DNA from: Brevundimonas sp.
Lineage (GTDB): Bacteria; Pseudomonadota; Alphaproteobacteria; Caulobacterales; Caulobacteraceae
Direction of reading: 5' to 3'
Assembly (NCBI GenBank): GCA_020253595.1
Contig: JADCBH010000138.1
Location: 1 to 12,040, forward strand
Length of the DNA stretch: 12,040 bases
Shown one piece after another: positions 9,562 to 12,040 of this stretch (position 1 is its first letter; every line of letters begins with the position of its first letter). Under the pieces are notes generated by a model, which ran no database searches, was not told the DNA's origin, and saw only the letters and a list, made by a program, of their open reading frames with translations. A program made the position numbers and the translations under genes.

Positions 9562-9588
9562 GAACGACCCGTTCCCGTTTTCGAGAAA

Positions 9589-9996
9589 CTACAGACCGCG
9601 ACGATGGCGCGGAAATCGACCGGACGCCAGCGTGACCATGTCAAGCCGAAGACGAAGGCCTGTGAGGCCGGGTCTTTGGCGCAACAGTCGTTCCCCAGCC
9701 AGACGCAGCCGTTCGCGTTGACCTGCCGACAGGGCCATCTGCGCTTCGTCGGTCGTACGGCGGCGCTTGACCTCGACCACCGCCAGAGTGCTTCCTTTTT
9801 GAGCCAGGATGTCGATCTCGGCCCCCGGTGCCTTCAGCCGGAAGCCAAGAATGCGATAGCCCTTGACGATCAACCACGCCGCCGCGATCCATTCGGCACC
9901 GTGGCCGGCGCGGAAGGCCTGACCACCCGCCGCCTGACGCCAGCCGGCCTTGACCGCAGGAAGCGTCCGGGGTCGAGCCACTCGCGGGGGCTTCAT
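9589..9996 (-). CDS. yraN: YraN/UPF0102 family nuclease-fold protein
   Basis: A 135-aa basic protein of the YraN (UPF0102) family, related in fold to Holliday-junction and restriction-type endonucleases; its cellular role is not established. The PD-(D/E)XK-type signature is visible: a conserved Glu in GHGAEWIAA (E35), Asp in GAEIDILA (D62), and ExK in LAVVEVKRR (E75, K77). All the expected catalytic positions are therefore present. The N-terminus is a basic, Pro-rich tail and the C-terminus is Arg/Leu-rich, both common in alphaproteobacterial members. Its ATG overlaps the rsmI stop in the sequence ATGA, so translation is probably coupled to rsmI. The rsmI-yraN pairing is widespread in proteobacteria. 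The SirB1-family gene follows after 43 bp. Confidence 0.92.
   Translation of the reverse strand: MKPPRVARPRTLPAVKAGWRQAAGGQAFRAGHGAEWIAAAWLIVKGYRILGFRLKAPGAEIDILAQKGSTLAVVEVKRRRTTDEAQMALSAGQRERLRLAGERLLRQRPGLTGLRLRLDMVTLASGRFPRHRRGL
9993..9996 (-). other. ATGA stop-start overlap, rsmI to yraN
   Basis: On the minus strand the yraN ATG (9996-9994) and the rsmI TGA (9995-9993) share bases in ATGA. This four-base overlap is the classic arrangement for termination-reinitiation and shows that the two genes share a transcript. Confidence 0.85.
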
Positions 9997-10868
9997 CCCC
10001 GACCCTGCAGTTCAAGCGCCCGGCGATAGAGGGCCTTTCTTGGCAGGTCGAGCGCGTGGGCGACCTCCGATGCCGCCTCGCCGGGCGCTAGCCGGGTCAG
10101 AGCTTCGGTCAACGCCACGTCGGCATCCGCGGCGCTGGCCACCTCGACGTCGCCCGGACCGACCACGACGACGATCTCGCCCTTTGGAGCGTTTAGCGCC
10201 GGGTTGGTGGCCAACTCATCCAGCGTCCCCCGGACGCAGGTCTCAAAGAGCTTGGTCAGTTCGCGGCAGACAGCAGCCGGACGTGGCCCCAGGACGGCGG
10301 CCATATCGGTCAGGCTGGCTCTCAGGCGGGGCCCGCTCTCAAAGAACACCAGCGTCTGGCGAGCAGCCTTCAGTTCATTGAGATTTGCGACGCGCCCGGC
10401 CGACTTGGCTGGAAGGAAGCCGACGAAGGTCACATGATCTGCAGGCAGGCCCGAAAGCACGAGTGCCGCAAGCAGGCTGGATGCGCCAGGAATCGGATGG
10501 ACGGCGAGGCCCGCCGCGATCATTGCGCGCGCGACGACGAACCCGGGGTCCGAGACCATCGGCGTGCCTGCGTCCGACACCAGGGCGACCACGCCGCCGT
10601 CCGCCACGCGCTCGACGGCGATTTCGGCGGCTCGCGCCGAGGCATGGTCGTCACATCGCTCCAGTCGCGCCTTCAGCCCATAGGCGGCCAAGAGCTTGGC
10701 CGTGACCCGAGTGTCCTCTGCAAGAACAAGGTCGGCGGTGGCGAGAACATCCAGGGCCCGCAGCGTCATGTCCCTGAGGTTCCCGATGGGTGTTGAGACC
10801 AGGTAGAGGCCTGCGGAAACCCGGCGGGGCGGAGGCGCGGTCGGCGGAAACAGGGCGTCCTCGGTCAT
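9993..10868 (-). CDS. rsmI: 16S rRNA (cytidine1402-2'-O)-methyltransferase
   Basis: Uses S-adenosylmethionine to methylate the 2'-OH of C1402 in the 16S rRNA decoding site; RsmH adds the N4 methyl at the same base. The 291-aa tetrapyrrole-methylase-fold protein shows LYLVSTPIGNLRD (21-33), AEDTR (50-54), the SAM-loop segment VSDAGTPMVSDPG (97-109), IPGASS (126-131), FVGFLPAK (148-155), FFESGPR (175-181) and CRELTK (201-206), ending with a GEIVVVVG strand (230-237). Length is normal (E. coli 286). A Pro-rich tail of about 19 residues precedes the first strand. The ATG at 10868 has only a poor AGG upstream, but no better in-frame start exists before the conserved core. It lies 43 bp after hemW and overlaps yraN by four bases. 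Confidence 0.96.
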   Translation of the reverse strand: MTEDALFPPTAPPPRRVSAGLYLVSTPIGNLRDMTLRALDVLATADLVLAEDTRVTAKLLAAYGLKARLERCDDHASARAAEIAVERVADGGVVALVSDAGTPMVSDPGFVVARAMIAAGLAVHPIPGASSLLAALVLSGLPADHVTFVGFLPAKSAGRVANLNELKAARQTLVFFESGPRLRASLTDMAAVLGPRPAAVCRELTKLFETCVRGTLDELATNPALNAPKGEIVVVVGPGDVEVASAADADVALTEALTRLAPGEAASEVAHALDLPRKALYRRALELQGRG

Positions 10869-10911
10869 CGCCTGACCGTGCCAGCGCGAACAGGGTGGAG
10901 CAAGGCGGACC

Positions 10912-12040
10912 TCAGACGAGCAACGTCTTCAGCACGGCATCGAGCACCGGGCGGCCCTTTTCTGTGGCGGCCAGCCGACCATCCTTCAGGGTGACGAAGC
11001 CGTCTTCGGCCAGTCCTTGCAGCGGAGACTGGGCGCGGTCCAGATCAAGGGCCCGAAGCACGACCTGCGGGACCCCTTCGCTGGTTCTCAAACCCAGCAG
11101 CAGTCGCTCTTCGGCGGCTTCTTGGGCTGTAAGTCGCTCGGATCCGCTCCAGGGTTCACCAGACGCCACGCCGGCGACGTAGTCCGCGATCCGGTGCCGG
11201 GCCACCGTCGCCGTGCGGACGCCGCCTTCAGTCAGGCGGCCGTGAGCACCCGGGCCAACGCCGACGTAGTCGCCACCACGCCAGACATGGAGGTTGTGCG
11301 TTGATCGGGCGACCAGCCCCCGCGCGTGATTGGATACCTCGTAAGCCTCGAACCCCGCCGCCTCGAGCTTCGACTGGGTCGCGTCGTAGAGATCGGCGGC
11401 GGTGTCCTCGTCCGGCGGAACCAGAGTCCCACGCTGAAAGGCCCGCCCGAAGGCGGTCGTGGGCTCGATGGTTAGCTGATACGGCGAGATGTGTTCAAAC
11501 CCGAGCGCCACGGCCTCATCGAGCGCCGCTCCCCAGTCTTGGACCGTCTGGCCAGGCAGGGCGTAGATCAGGTCGATGGACAGGCGCGCAAAGGCCCTGC
11601 TCGCCACGGCGATAGCCCGCCGCGCCTCGTCTGCGGAATGGTTCCGGCCCAGGAAGGTCAGCTCGCGGTCATCCAGGGACTGGATCCCCAGCGACAGGCG
11701 ATTGACGCCCGCATCGGCCAGAGCCGCGAAATGGGCAGCCTCGGCGTCGGTCGGATTGGCCTCCAGCGTGATCTCGACCGGTCCGGAGTGCGGGAACAAT
11801 CGCTGCGCCGCGGCGATCACCGACGCCACATCTTCGGACAGCATCAGAGACGGCGTCCCCCCGCCGAAGAAGATAGAGGTCAGAGGCCGGGGACCGAGCC
11901 GCGCGCCCTGGGCCTCCAGGTCGGTCAGGATCGCCTGGACCAGGACCGCCTTCTCTTCGCGCCAGCCCCGGTCCTTGACGACGTTGAAGTCACAGTAGGG
12001 GCAGATGCGGGCGCAGTAGGGCCAGTGAACATAGACGGCA
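10912..12040 (-). CDS. hemW: HemW-type radical SAM protein, 5' end cut off
   Basis: The frame is open from the right edge of the window to the TGA at 10914-10912, giving 375 visible residues; only a short N-terminal piece, probably ten or so residues, is missing. The radical-SAM cluster motif is WPYCARICPYCDF, that is CxxxCxxCxF. The Phe after the last Cys marks HemW rather than the oxygen-independent coproporphyrinogen oxidase HemN (CxxxCxxCxC). IFFGGGTPSL follows (SAM site), then VEITLEANP, VNRLSLGIQSLDD and IDLIYALPGQT, and a C-terminal HemN_C-type domain containing the VGVGPGAHG segment. HemW is a heme chaperone that hands heme to respiratory proteins; many databases still label it coproporphyrinogen III oxidase. 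The ATG at 11844 is internal, because it leaves out the iron-sulfur motif. It is the first visible gene of the minus-strand run. Confidence 0.95.
   Translation of the reverse strand, partial: AVYVHWPYCARICPYCDFNVVKDRGWREEKAVLVQAILTDLEAQGARLGPRPLTSIFFGGGTPSLMLSEDVASVIAAAQRLFPHSGPVEITLEANPTDAEAAHFAALADAGVNRLSLGIQSLDDRELTFLGRNHSADEARRAIAVASRAFARLSIDLIYALPGQTVQDWGAALDEAVALGFEHISPYQLTIEPTTAFGRAFQRGTLVPPDEDTAADLYDATQSKLEAAGFEAYEVSNHARGLVARSTHNLHVWRGGDYVGVGPGAHGRLTEGGVRTATVARHRIADYVAGVASGEPWSGSERLTAQEAAEERLLLGLRTSEGVPQVVLRALDLDRAQSPLQGLAEDGFVTLKDGRLAATEKGRPVLDAVLKTLLV

Noticed and set aside
9546..9644. Longer SirB1-family protein from 9644
   Set aside because: It would overlap the end of yraN by 56 bases and adds residues unlike the family, while the GTG at 9545 has a near-perfect ribosome binding site.
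10912..11844. HemW-like gene starting at the ATG at 11844
   Set aside because: The same frame continues upstream without a stop to the window edge and contains the CxxxCxxC iron-sulfur motif and GGGTPS, so the ATG is internal.

Overview
The window is a GC-rich, densely packed piece of alphaproteobacterial chromosome with strong G/C third-position bias. Gene content points to Caulobacterales, with Brevundimonas or a close relative as the best guess. The main reason is a sensor-less hybrid histidine kinase that looks like ShkA, next to an AmpG-type permease; I recall these two as near neighbours in Caulobacter crescentus. No mobile element, CRISPR array, tRNA or rRNA is visible, and the gene content is ordinary core genome.

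Layout. Bases 1-299 are a non-coding leader with one palindromic stem-loop of a kind often dispersed in alphaproteobacterial genomes. maeB (300-2669, plus strand) encodes a malic enzyme fused to a phosphotransacetylase-like domain. It converges, with only 11 bp between the stop codons, on a run of eight minus-strand genes that fills the rest of the window. In transcription order these are hemW (5' end beyond the window edge), rsmI, yraN, a SirB1-family gene, gshB, a yifB/comM-type AAA+ ATPase gene, shkA and ampG. Gaps are 43, -4 (ATGA overlap), 43, 69, 60, 99 and 49 bp. The whole set could be one or a few overlapping transcription units. The 99-bp gap before shkA is the widest and the best place for an internal promoter.

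Function. The upstream part of the minus-strand run is housekeeping: a radical-SAM heme chaperone, a 16S rRNA 2'-O-methyltransferase, a predicted nuclease-fold protein, a transglutaminase-like/TPR protein and the second enzyme of glutathione synthesis. The YifB/ComM protein relates to DNA branch migration during recombination. The last two genes connect to cell-cycle signalling (ShkA, which in Caulobacter feeds the ShpA-TacA phosphorelay and is gated by cyclic di-GMP) and peptidoglycan recycling (AmpG).

The most interesting observation is that the kinase keeps the specific features of c-di-GMP gating: a degenerate first receiver domain with an Arg/Tyr pair at the recalled spacing, and a DDR motif in the linker before the true receiver. 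A degenerate CtrA-like TTAA-N7-TTAA site lies just upstream of it. I found no previously undescribed system. Several gene starts are better placed downstream of the longest open frame, and the deciding ribosome binding sites are listed.
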